Translations under genes and position numbers: made by a program
Assembly (NCBI GenBank): GCA_963780675.1
Contig: CAWACR010000010.1
Span: 496,001-560,000, forward strand
Reading direction: 5' to 3'
Length of the DNA stretch: 64,000 nucleotides
Origin: JAHECE01 sp963780675
GTDB lineage: Bacteria; Actinomycetota; Actinomycetes; Actinomycetales; JAHECE01
Shown here: piece by piece, positions 27,521 through 35,334 of the stretch
Position numbering within the stretch: the first letter of the stretch is position 1
How the letters are laid out: each line of letters opens with the position of its first letter
Notes under the pieces: model-generated
Seen by the model: only the letters and a program-made list of their open reading frames with translations
Databases searched by the model: none
Told to the model about the DNA's origin: nothing

Positions 27521-28237
27521 CTAGGACGCGTCCTCGCCCGTCAGGTTGCGGGTCTTGGTGACATCGAGCGGGATGCCCGGGCCCATCGTCGTCGACACGG
27601 TGCCCTTGAGGATGTACCGGCCCTTCGCGGCGGACGGCTTCAACCGGTTGACCTCCTCGAGCGCCGAGGCGTAGTTCTCGACGAGCGAAACGTCGGAGAA
27701 CGACGTCTTGCCGATCACGAAGTGCAGGTTCCCGTGCTTGTCGACACGGAACTCGATCTTGCCGCCCTTGATCTCCTGGACCGCCTTGGCGACGTCCATC
27801 GTGACCGTGCCGGTCTTCGGGTTCGGCATGAGGCCGCGCGGGCCGAGCACGCGGCCGAGCCGGCCGACCTTGCCCATCAGGTCCGGCGTGGCGACCGCGG
27901 CGTCGAAGCTCGTGTAGCCGGCCGCGACCTTCGCGATGAGCTCGTCGCCGCCGACCTCGTCCGCCCCGGCGGCGATGGCCTGCTCGGCGCGCTCGCCGAC
28001 GGCGAACACGACGACGCGTGCCGTCTTGCCCGTGCCGTGCGGGAGGTTGACCGTGCCGCGGACCATCTGGTCGGCCTTGCGGGGGTCGACGCCCAGGCGG
28101 AAGGCCACCTCGACGGTCGCGTCGAACGTCGTCGGCGACGTGTCCTTGGCGAGGCGAACCGCCTCGAGCGGGACGTACTGGTGGGTGCGGTCGATCTTCT
28201 CGAGCGCCTGGCGGTACTTCTTGCTGTGCGTGGGCAT
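27521..28237 (-). CDS. rplA: 50S ribosomal protein L1
   Basis: L1, 238 residues, the mobile stalk near the E site and often a repressor of the L11 operon. KKYRQALEKIDRTHQYVPLE at the start and the signature LGRVLGPRGLMPNPKTGTVT are diagnostic. Separated from rplK by 141 bases without a gene. Confidence 0.97.
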   Translation of the reverse strand: MPTHSKKYRQALEKIDRTHQYVPLEAVRLAKDTSPTTFDATVEVAFRLGVDPRKADQMVRGTVNLPHGTGKTARVVVFAVGERAEQAIAAGADEVGGDELIAKVAAGYTSFDAAVATPDLMGKVGRLGRVLGPRGLMPNPKTGTVTMDVAKAVQEIKGGKIEFRVDKHGNLHFVIGKTSFSDVSLVENYASALEEVNRLKPSAAKGRYILKGTVSTTMGPGIPLDVTKTRNLTGEDAS

Positions 28238-28378
28238 GTCTGCCTCCTGGTGCAGTCGTGGTCAGCGGGTCCCACGGACCCTGCCACTGGGGTGTTCCGG
28301 GCCGTTGACCGGCCCTCTGCTCGTGCTGTCTTCCCGGTGCGCGCTGAGCGGGCTGCCCGCTCTGCGCGCGGTGAGCGC

Positions 28379-28813
28379 TCAGCCCTCGACGGTGATGCCC
28401 ATCGACCGGGCCGTGCCGGCGATGATCTTCTCGGCGGCGTCAAGGTCGTTGGCGTTGAGGTCGACCAGCTTGGTCTGGGCGATCTCACGCACCTGCGCGC
28501 TCGTGAGCGTGGCGACCTTCTGGGCGTGCGGCTTGGGCGACCCCTTGGCCACACCCGCCGCCTGCTTGATGAGCTCGGCCGCCGGCGGGGTCTTCGTGAT
28601 GAAGGTGAAGGACCGGTCCTCGTAGACCGTGATCTCCACCGGCACCACGTTGCCACGCTGCGACTCGGTCGCGGCGTTGTAGGCCTTGCAGAACTCCATG
28701 ATGTTCACGCCGTGCTGACCGAGCGCGGGGCCGATCGGCGGCGCGGGGGTGGCGGCGCCGGCCTTGATCTGGAGCTTGATCAGACCGGTGATCTTCTTCT
28801 TCTTGGGGGGCAT
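28379..28813 (-). CDS. rplK: 50S ribosomal protein L11
   Basis: L11, 144 residues, in the GTPase centre; the target region of thiostrepton and required for RelA-type stringent signalling. [20 protein letters not shown] followed by [16 protein letters not shown], and the C-terminal [19 protein letters not shown] are present. Confidence 0.97.
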
Positions 28814-28880
28814 CGTGCGTCCTTACGGGTTCGACGTGTGCGCCTGGTCGGGCCAGGTGCTCCGGCTCAGATCTCGCGGC

Positions 28881-29549
28881 TCAGATCTTCGCAACTTGGC
28901 TGAACGAGAGCTCGACCGGGGTCTCCCGGCCGAAGATCGAGACCAGGACCTTGAGCTTCTGGGACTCGGGCTGGATCTCGGAGATTGTGGCGGGCAGGGT
29001 GTCGAACGGTCCGTCGGTCACCGTGACCGACTCGCCCACCACGAACTCCACCTCGACCGGCCGCGCGGATGCGGCGCGCTGCGCGGGGGCCGCGACCTCG
29101 ATGGTCGGTGCGAGCATCGAGAACACCTCGTCCAGGGTGAGCGGGACGGGCTGGTGGGTGTGCCCCACGAACCCCGTCACGCCAGGCGTGTGCCGGACCG
29201 CACCCCACGACTCGTCCGTGAGGTCCATGCGGACCAGGACGTAGCCCGGGATCCGGACCCGGCGGACCACCTTCTTCTGGGCGTTCTTGATCTCGATGAC
29301 CTCTTCCATGGGAACCTCCACCTGGAAGATGAAGTCCTCCATGTTGAGGCTCTGGATGCGGTTCTCGAGGTTCGCCTTCACCCGGTTCTCGTAACCGGCG
29401 TACGAGTGGATGACGTACCAGTCTCCGGGCATGGTCCGCAGCCGCGCGCGGAACGCCTCGACCGGGTCGGCCTCGGCGTCGACGACGTCGGGCTCCACGC
29501 CCTCGGGCGCCGAGTCGTCGGCGTTCCAGCCCCCAGGCTCCTGCGACAC
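28881..29549 (-). CDS. nusG: Transcription termination/antitermination factor NusG
   Basis: NusG, 222 residues, binds RNA polymerase and couples to Rho or S10. An acidic N-terminal extension of about 45 residues (QEPGGWNADDSAPEGVEPDV) precedes the NGN domain starting at GDWYVIHSYAGYENRVKANL; the KOW domain is near VVGESVTVTDGPFDTLPATI. Such extensions are usual in actinobacteria. I chose GTG 29549; the open frame continues far upstream as a shadow through secE. Confidence 0.95.
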   Translation of the reverse strand: MSQEPGGWNADDSAPEGVEPDVVDAEADPVEAFRARLRTMPGDWYVIHSYAGYENRVKANLENRIQSLNMEDFIFQVEVPMEEVIEIKNAQKKVVRRVRIPGYVLVRMDLTDESWGAVRHTPGVTGFVGHTHQPVPLTLDEVFSMLAPTIEVAAPAQRAASARPVEVEFVVGESVTVTDGPFDTLPATISEIQPESQKLKVLVSIFGRETPVELSFSQVAKI

Positions 29550-29632
29550 GTGCTGACCTGCTTTCTCTCGTGACTTCGTGACCACACCGGTCGGGGTGCC
29601 CGGATCGCGGCGAACGGCTCCGACCTGAGGCG

Positions 29633-29896
29633 TCAGCCGAACGCCCAGAGGACGAGCCGGCCGAACGCGAGGTCGAGCACGCCGACGAACGCCATCACGA
29701 CGAGCACGAAGACGATCACCACGCCGATGTACGTGAACAGCTCCTGGCGGGTCGGCCGAACGACCTTCTTCAGCTCGGCGACGACCTGGCGCACGAACAG
29801 CGCGATCCGCGCGAAGGGGCCGCGCTTCTCGGCGGGCCGCTTCGCGGGCGTCCGGCGGGCGCCGTCGGCCGACGTCGCGCTCGCGGATTCGCTCAC
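29633..29896 (-). CDS. secE: Preprotein translocase subunit SecE
   Basis: SecE, 87 residues, clamps the SecY channel. A basic N-terminal region is followed by the amphipathic segment FVRQVVAELKKVVRPTRQEL and one transmembrane helix (YIGVVIVFVLVVMAFVGVLD). GTG start. Lies between tRNA-Trp and nusG, the standard order. Confidence 0.95.
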   Translation of the reverse strand: MSESASATSADGARRTPAKRPAEKRGPFARIALFVRQVVAELKKVVRPTRQELFTYIGVVIVFVLVVMAFVGVLDLAFGRLVLWAFG

Positions 29897-30039
29897 AGCC
29901 CGTCCTCACTGGTCCGCGCCGGTGGGACACGCCTCCGACGACCCGTTCGTTGTGCCGAGCGGGACCGTGGATCCGGCCGCCCGATCCCGGCGCCTCACGG
30001 CGCGGGCGGGTGCTCCGGTACGACGGCACCGATCGAACG

Positions 30040-30112
30040 CAGGGCAGGAGGGACTCGAACCCACAACCGCCGGTTTTGGAGACCGGTGCGCTGCCAATTG
30101 CGCCACTGCCCT
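30040..30112 (-). tRNA. tRNA-Trp (CCA)
   Basis: 73-base cloverleaf. Acceptor arms AGGGCAG and CTGCCCT pair fully, the anticodon loop CTCCAAA carries CCA, the T arm has GGTTCGAGTCC, and the discriminator is G as expected for tRNA-Trp. CCA is not encoded. Upstream of secE. Confidence 0.97.
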
Positions 30113-30186
30113 TCGCGGCGGACGCCATCCTGGTTCGCTGCGCGCGGGCACAGGTCATCATGGCGGGCGTCAACCACCAGGCTGCG

Positions 30187-30216
30187 AGTGTACGCACTCC
30201 GGCGCCCGTGGTCGAA
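30187..30216 (-). promoter_or_regulatory. Candidate promoter of tRNA-Trp/secE
   Basis: TTCGAC (30211-30216) and TACACT (30187-30192) on the minus strand with 18 bases between, about 75 bases upstream of the mature tRNA. By eye only. Confidence 0.4.
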
Positions 30217-30320
30217 CCGGTCCCGGGCGCGAGGTCCGGGATCCCCGACCCTCCCGCACGGCGCGGGTCCTGTCCGGGTCCGAGCCCAGGTCCCACCGCG
30301 CCTCTGCCACGATGGGACCC

Positions 30321-31559
30321 GTGACCGAGAACAGCCCCGCCGCCGCCCCCCGCCGCCGCGTCTCCGCCCGTCTGGCCGCCATCGCCGAGTCCGCCACGCT
30401 GGCGGTCGACGCCAAGGCCAAGGCCCTCAAGGCCGCCGGCCGGCCCGTCATCGGCTTCGGAGCCGGCGAGCCCGACTTCCCGACTCCGGATTACATCGTC
30501 GACGCCGCGATCGCCGCGGCCTCGGACCCCGTCGAACCATCGCTACACCCCGGCCGCCGGCCTGCCCGCGCTGCGCGAGGCCATCGCGGCCAAGACGCTG
30601 CGCGACTCCGGCTACGAGGTCGAGGCCGGCCAGGTGCTCGTCACCAACGGCGGCAAGCAGGCCGTCTACCAGGCGTTCGCCGCGATCGTGGACCCGGGCG
30701 ACGAGGTGCTCCTGCCCGCGCCCTACTGGACCACCTACCCCGAGGCCATCTCGCTGGCCGGCGGGCCGCGCCGTCGAGGTCTTCGCCGGGGTGGACCAGG
30801 AGCTACCTCGTGACGGTCGAGCAGCTCGAGGCCGCGCGCACCGACCGCACCAAGGCGCTGCTGTTCTGCTCGCCGTCGAACCCCACGGGCGCCGTCTACT
30901 CCCCCGAGCAGACCGAGGCGATCGGCCGCTGGGCGCTCGAGCACGGCATCTGGGTGATCACCGACGAGATCTACGAGCACCTCGCTGTACGACGACGCGC
31001 GTGTTCACACCGATCGTCAAGGTGGTGCCCGGAGCTCGCCGACACCGACGATCGTCCTCAACGGCGTCGCGAAGACCTACGCGATGACCGGCTGGCGCGT
31101 GGGCTGGATGATCGGCCCGGCCGACGTCATCAAGGCCGCGACCAACCTGCAGTCGCACCTCACGTCGAACGTCGCGAACGTCTCCCAGCGCGCGGCGATC
31201 GCCGCGCTCGTCGGCGACCTGTCCGCCGTCGAGGTGATGCGCGAGGCGTTCGACCGCCGCCGCAAGACGATGGTCGAGATGCTGCGCGCCGATCGACGGC
31301 GTCGTGTGCCCGACGCCGAAGGGTGCCTTCTACGCCTACCCGAGCGTCGAGGGTGTCCTGGGCAAGACGATCCGCGGGAAGACCCCGACCACGTCCGCCG
31401 AGCTCGCCGCGCTCATCCTCGACGAGGTCGAGGTCGCGGTCGTGCCCGGCGAGGCCTTCGGCCCGAGCGGGTTACCTCCGCCTGTCCTACGCGCTCGGCG
31501 ACGACGACCTCGTCGAGGGCGTCACCCGGATCCAGAACCTGCTGGCCGAGGCGCGCTGA
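30321..31559 (+). CDS. Class I aminotransferase (aspartate aminotransferase-like), nine apparent frameshifts
   Basis: PLP-dependent fold-type I aminotransferase, about 409 residues once corrected. Segments in order: ATLAVDAKAKALKAAGRPVI, GFGAGEPDFPTPDYIVDAAI, NHRYTPAAGLPALREAIAAK, VLVTNGGKQAVYQAF, LLFCSPSNPTGAVYSPEQTE, and the PLP-lysine segment NGVAKTYAMTGWRVGWMIGP. It likely makes aspartate or a related amino acid from the 2-oxoacid. Nine single-base insertions (about 30534, 30766, 30800, 30984, 31000, 31031, 31047, 31291, 31472) must be removed. Start GTG 30321 or ATG 30312; neither has a ribosome-binding site, so translation may be leaderless. Confidence 0.85.
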   Translation: MTENSPAAAPRRRVSARLAAIAESATLAVDAKAKALKAAGRPVIGFGAGEPDFPTPDYIVDAAIAAASDPVEPSLHPGRRPARAARGHRGQDAARLRLRGRGRPGARHQRRQAGRLPGVRRDRGPGRRGAPARALLDHLPRGHLAGRRAAPSRSSPGWTRSYLVTVEQLEAARTDRTKALLFCSPSNPTGAVYSPEQTEAIGRWALEHGIWVITDEIYEHLAVRRRACSHRSSRWCPELADTDDRPQRRREDLRDDRLARGLDDRPGRRHQGRDQPAVAPHVERRERLPARGDRRARRRPVRRRGDARGVRPPPQDDGRDAARRSTASCARRRRVPSTPTRASRVSWARRSAGRPRPRPPSSPRSSSTRSRSRSCPARPSARAGYLRLSYALGDDDLVEGVTRIQNLLAEAR

Positions 31560-31587
31560 CGCCCAGCACGACCCGCCATGCTTCGCT

Positions 31588-31654
31588 GAGGTCGAGCGCT
31601 CTCGTTCGTGAGGTCGAGGGGCGCTCGACGTCACGAACGAGAGCGCTCGACCTC
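31588..31654. repeat. Long inverted repeat between the aminotransferase and deaminase genes
   Basis: Perfect 24-base arms (31588-31611, GAGGTCGAGCGCTCTCGTTC then GTGA; 31631-31654 its complement). After one G-G mismatch the pairing continues for six bases (GTCGAG/CTCGAC), leaving a five-base loop. Thirty paired positions in 67 bases. It begins 29 bases after the aminotransferase stop and ends 36 bases before the deaminase GTG. It may act as a terminator, but it is longer than the other terminators here. Confidence 0.85.
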
Positions 31655-31689
31655 GCTGAGTCGGGGGGCGAACCCGGCAGACTCGCCTC

Positions 31690-32805
31690 GTGACCACGGG
31701 TGAGGGCAGCAGGCGCGACCTCGCGCGGCTGCCGAAGGCGCACCTGCACCTCCACTTCACCGGCTCCATGCGCCACGGGACGCTCATCGACCTCGCCGAG
31801 GCCGCCCGCGCCGGCCTCCCGCCTGCGCTCCGGGGCACGAGCCCGCTGCACGTACCCGCGGACGAGCGGGGCTGGTTCCGCTTCCAGCGCCTGTACGACG
31901 CCGCGCGGGCGTGCGTGCGGTCAGAGGCCGCGATGCGCCGCATCGTCCGGGAAGCGGCGGAGGACGACGCCGCGGAGGGCTCGCGACGGCTGGAGATCCA
32001 GATCGACCCGACCACGTACGCCCCCTTCGTCGGCGGGCTGACCGCGGCCCTGGAGATCGTCCTCGACGAGGCGCGTGCGGCGTCCGCCGCGACCGGGGTG
32101 GAGGTCGGCCTCGTCGTCGCCGGCTCGCGTCTTCGGCACCCCCTCGAGGCGCGCACCCTCGCCCGACTCGCGGCGCGGTACGCCGGGGAGGCCCCGGGCG
32201 AGGTCGTGGGTTTCGGGTTGAGCAACGACGAGCGGCGGGGCAGGACCGAGGAGTGGGCGCCGGCGTTCCGGATCGCGGCGCGGGCCGGTCTCGCGCTCGT
32301 CCCCCACGGCGGCGAGCTGCTCGGCGCGGAGCACGTGCGCGCCGTCGTCGACCACCTCGCCCCCAACCGCCTGGGGCACGGTGTCCGGTCGGCCGAGGAA
32401 CCCGCGCTGCTGGCCGAGATCGTCCGCCGCGGCATCGCGCTCGAGGTGTGCCCGGCGTCGAACGTCTCGCTCGGGGTCTACGCCGACACCTCCGCCGTCC
32501 CGCTGCGGACGCTGATCGCAGCGGGGGCGACCGTCGCGCTCGGCGCGGACGACCCCCTGCTCTTCGCCTCGCGGCTCCTGCCCCAGTACGAGGACGCCCG
32601 GGACGTCCACGGCCTGAGCGACGCCGAGCTCGCTGAGCTCGCGCGCGGGTCGATCCGGGCCAGCCGCGCGACCGTGCGCTCGAAGGTCGCGATGCTGGCC
32701 GACGTCGACGCCTGGCTCGCCGCTCCCCCGTCGCCGAGCGCGCTGGTGACGCCGAGCGCGCTGGTGACGCCGAGCGCGGGTGGTCACGTCGAGCGCGGCC
32801 CGTGA
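31690..32805 (+). CDS. Adenosine deaminase family protein
   Basis: 371-residue member of the adenosine/AMP deaminase superfamily, a zinc amidohydrolase that deaminates adenosine to inosine. Metal ligands HLHLHF near residue 18, HGGELLGAEHV (His and the catalytic Glu) near residue 205, RLGHGV near residue 225 and the final LGADDPLLF aspartate near residue 285 are in place. GTG start. The C-terminus carries a short repeat (PSALVT twice) from an 18-base tandem repeat. Convergent with murB, 34 bases apart. Confidence 0.85.
   Translation: MTTGEGSRRDLARLPKAHLHLHFTGSMRHGTLIDLAEAARAGLPPALRGTSPLHVPADERGWFRFQRLYDAARACVRSEAAMRRIVREAAEDDAAEGSRRLEIQIDPTTYAPFVGGLTAALEIVLDEARAASAATGVEVGLVVAGSRLRHPLEARTLARLAARYAGEAPGEVVGFGLSNDERRGRTEEWAPAFRIAARAGLALVPHGGELLGAEHVRAVVDHLAPNRLGHGVRSAEEPALLAEIVRRGIALEVCPASNVSLGVYADTSAVPLRTLIAAGATVALGADDPLLFASRLLPQYEDARDVHGLSDAELAELARGSIRASRATVRSKVAMLADVDAWLAAPPSPSALVTPSALVTPSAGGHVERGP
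32733..32778 (+). repeat. 18-base tandem repeat in the deaminase 3' end
   Basis: Two perfect copies of GCCGAGCGCGCTGGTGAC (32733-32750, 32751-32768) plus a third partial copy of ten bases. It encodes PSALVT repeats in the disordered tail. Unit length is a multiple of three, so copy-number change keeps the frame. Confidence 0.85.
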
Positions 32806-32839
32806 CGCGCCCGCGCTCGGCGCATCGGCCCGCCGTCGG

Positions 32840-33904
32840 CTACAGGACGCAGCCCACCAGCACCGGCTCGGGCTCGAGGACGACGCCGAACGCCTCGCGG
32901 ACACCGTCGCGCACCTCACGGGCGAGGGCGAGGAGGTCGGCGGCGCTCGCACTCCCCCTGTTGGTCAGGGCAAGGGTGTGCTTGGTGGACAGCGCGGCCG
33001 GTCCGGGCAGGCCGTACCCCTTGCCGAAGCCGGCTTCCTGGATGAGCCACGCCGCGCTCGTCTTCACGCGCCCCGCCGCCTCCGGGTAGCGCGGGGCGCC
33101 GTCGGGCAGCGTGGAGGCCGTCTCCTCGTCGAGGATCGGGTTGGTGAAGAAGGAGCCGGCGCTCCAGGTGTCGTGGTCGGCGGCGTCGAGCACCATGCCC
33201 TTGCCGCTGCGCAGGGCGAGGACCGTCTCGCGCACGTCGGCCAGCGGCGCCCGTTCCCCGATCTCGACGCCGAGGCCCCGGGCCAGCTCGCCGTACCGGA
33301 CCGGGGCCGCGAGGGTGCCGAACCGCAGCTGGAAGGTCACGTCGAGGACGACGTACCGCGGGGTGGGGCCGAACTCCGCGAGGGAGCGCTTCAGCAGGGA
33401 CGAGCGGTAGCCGAAGGCCAGGTCGCCGAACGCCAGGGTCCGCACCCGGGCCTGCGCGCGGTCCCAGACCCGGACGGTCGCGATCGAGTCGCTGACCTGC
33501 TGCCCGTAGGCGCCGACGTTCTGCACCGGGGTGGCCCCGGTGGACCCGGGGATGCCGCTGAGCGCCTCGACGCCCACCCACCCCTCGGTGACGGCCCGCA
33601 GCACCACGTCGTCCCAGGGCTGGCCCGCCGGGACCGTCAGGCTGACGCCCGCGCACGCGGAGGCGTCCGCCCTGGTCATCCCGCGCCGGACGTCGCGGAC
33701 GACGACGCCGTCGAACCCCGCGTCGGCGGCGAGCACGTTCGAGCCGCCTCCGAGGACGAGGAGCGGCTCCCCCGCCTGGTCCGCCGACCGGACGGCGTCG
33801 ATGAGGTCGTCCTCGGAGGCGACGTCGACGACGCGGCGCACCGGCCCGCCGACGCGGAGGGTGGTGAGGTCGGAGAGTCGGACCGGTGCGCCGGAGGAGA
33901 CCAT
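32840..33904 (-). CDS. murB: UDP-N-acetylenolpyruvoylglucosamine reductase (MurB)
   Basis: MurB, 354 residues, the FAD enzyme that reduces UDP-GlcNAc-enolpyruvate to UDP-MurNAc in peptidoglycan synthesis. FAD-binding LGGGSNVLAADAGFDGVVVR near residue 50; SGIPGSTGATPVQNVGAYGQ near residue 120; SAGSFFTNPIL near residue 250 with the catalytic serine region; and AAWLIQEAGFGKGYGLPGPA. ATG 33904 gives MVSSGAPVRLSDLTTLRVGG. The frame upstream to 34267 is a shadow inside the MFS gene. Confidence 0.95.
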   Translation of the reverse strand: MVSSGAPVRLSDLTTLRVGGPVRRVVDVASEDDLIDAVRSADQAGEPLLVLGGGSNVLAADAGFDGVVVRDVRRGMTRADASACAGVSLTVPAGQPWDDVVLRAVTEGWVGVEALSGIPGSTGATPVQNVGAYGQQVSDSIATVRVWDRAQARVRTLAFGDLAFGYRSSLLKRSLAEFGPTPRYVVLDVTFQLRFGTLAAPVRYGELARGLGVEIGERAPLADVRETVLALRSGKGMVLDAADHDTWSAGSFFTNPILDEETASTLPDGAPRYPEAAGRVKTSAAWLIQEAGFGKGYGLPGPAALSTKHTLALTNRGSASAADLLALAREVRDGVREAFGVVLEPEPVLVGCVL

Positions 33905-33948
33905 CCGGTCAGGGTAGCCCGCGGCGTGCGCCGCCGGTCGGCCCTGGG

Positions 33949-35334
33949 TCAGGCGGCGTCGCCGACCCGGCGCACGCCACCCACCCGGCGCACGCCCCCG
34001 TCGTCGGGCACCGCGTCCGGCGTCTCCGGCCGCAGGGGCGCCGCGGCCTGGCTCAGCAGCAGGCTCAGGACCATCGGGACGGCGATCACGAGCAGGGCAC
34101 CGCGATAGCCGACCCGGTCGGCCAGCAGCCCCAGGAGCGGCGGGCCGGCGAGGAACGCCACGTAGCCGATCGTCGACACGACCGAGACCCGGGCCGCGGC
34201 CCGCGCCGGATCGTCCGAGGCGGCGCTCATGCCGACCGGGAAGCCGAGCGCCGCCCCGACGCCCCACAGCGCCGCGCCCACGAGGGCGACCGCGGGCGAG
34301 GGCACGATCCCGAACACGACCAGGCCCACGAGCCCGACGCCGGCGCAGGCCCGGAGCACCGCCACGCGCCCGAAGCGGTCGAGGAGGCGCGTGCCCGCGA
34401 AGCGCATGACCGTCATCGCGGCGACGAAGACACCGAACGCGAGCGCGCCCACGGCGTCCGGAACGCCGAAGCCGTCGACGACGGCCAGGGCGAGCCAGTC
34501 GTTCGCGCTCCCCTCGGTGAGGGCGGCCGCGAGGACCATCAGCCCGACGAGCAGGGTGCGCCGCTCACGCCAGGCGTCGAATGCGCTCCGGCGGGCCGGC
34601 GACGCCTGCGCCTGCGGCGCTCCCTCGGATGGCCCCTCGGAACGCGTGGGGTCGGGTAAGACGTCGGCCGTGGGAAGTCGGGCGCCGTCGGGCGTGGGTG
34701 ACCGCTCGCCGTCGGTGGCGGTGGCGGTGGCGGTGGCGGTGGCGGTGAGGACGTGATCGGGCAGGTACGCCGCCACGAGGACGGCCACGACGGCCACGCA
34801 CACGAGGACGGCCACGATCACGTGCCACGTCACCGGCACCTGGGCCGCGGCGGCGAGGGCGCCCAGGCCCGCCCCCGTGACGGCGCCGAGGGAGAACCCC
34901 GCGTGGAAGCGGGGCATGATCGCGCGGCCGAGGGCCTGCTCGACGACGGCGCCCTGGAGGTTCATCGAGACGTCCCACGCTCCGATGCCCATGGTCGCGA
35001 CGAAGAGCGATGCGGCCACGGCGGGCGCGCTGCCCGCGCCGACGGCGACGAGCGCCGCGACGAACCCGCCCGCGGACAGCGCGCCCGCCAGCCGGTTCGT
35101 CCTGGCGGTGCCGAGGCGCTCGACGACGGTGCCCGTCAGCGGCAGCGCGACGATCGAGCCCGCCGCCCCGACGAGGAGGACGAGCCCGATCTGTCCCGGG
35201 GTGAGGCCGAGGGCGTCGCGGACCGCCGGCAGGCGCGACGCCCACGAGGCGAAGAGGAAGCCGTTGAGGAAGAACACGGCGAGGACCGCCGCGGATGCGC
35301 GCTGCACGGCTGGTGCCGCCGGAGCGCCGCCCAT
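33949..35334 (-). CDS. MFS transporter, YbjJ-like (second of a tandem pair)
   Basis: 461 residues, about twelve transmembrane segments. The start FFLNGFLFASWASRLPAVRD followed by ALGLTPGQIGLVLLVGAAGS is characteristic of the YbjJ-like branch of the major facilitator superfamily. Residues ~200-240 between the two halves are a hydrophilic loop that begins with a Thr-Ala repeat coded by a GGTGGC microsatellite. The second half contains GSANDWLALAVVDGFGVPDA. It overlaps the upstream paralogue by ATGA and shares its sequence pattern throughout (tandem duplication). Substrate unknown; transport could be export. Confidence 0.85.
   Translation of the reverse strand: MGGAPAAPAVQRASAAVLAVFFLNGFLFASWASRLPAVRDALGLTPGQIGLVLLVGAAGSIVALPLTGTVVERLGTARTNRLAGALSAGGFVAALVAVGAGSAPAVAASLFVATMGIGAWDVSMNLQGAVVEQALGRAIMPRFHAGFSLGAVTGAGLGALAAAAQVPVTWHVIVAVLVCVAVVAVLVAAYLPDHVLTATATATATATDGERSPTPDGARLPTADVLPDPTRSEGPSEGAPQAQASPARRSAFDAWRERRTLLVGLMVLAAALTEGSANDWLALAVVDGFGVPDAVGALAFGVFVAAMTVMRFAGTRLLDRFGRVAVLRACAGVGLVGLVVFGIVPSPAVALVGAALWGVGAALGFPVGMSAASDDPARAAARVSVVSTIGYVAFLAGPPLLGLLADRVGYRGALLVIAVPMVLSLLLSQAAAPLRPETPDAVPDDGGVRRVGGVRRVGDAA
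34714..34746. repeat. GGTGGC microsatellite
   Basis: Five and a half copies of a six-base unit inside the MFS gene, coding for alternating Thr and Ala in the cytoplasmic loop. Expansion or contraction keeps the frame. Confidence 0.85.

Noticed and set aside
30321..31559. Aminotransferase as a decayed pseudogene.
   Set aside because: All catalytic segments and codon usage are intact between the insertions, no in-frame stops accumulate in the corrected reading, and the same error type hits essential ribosomal genes.
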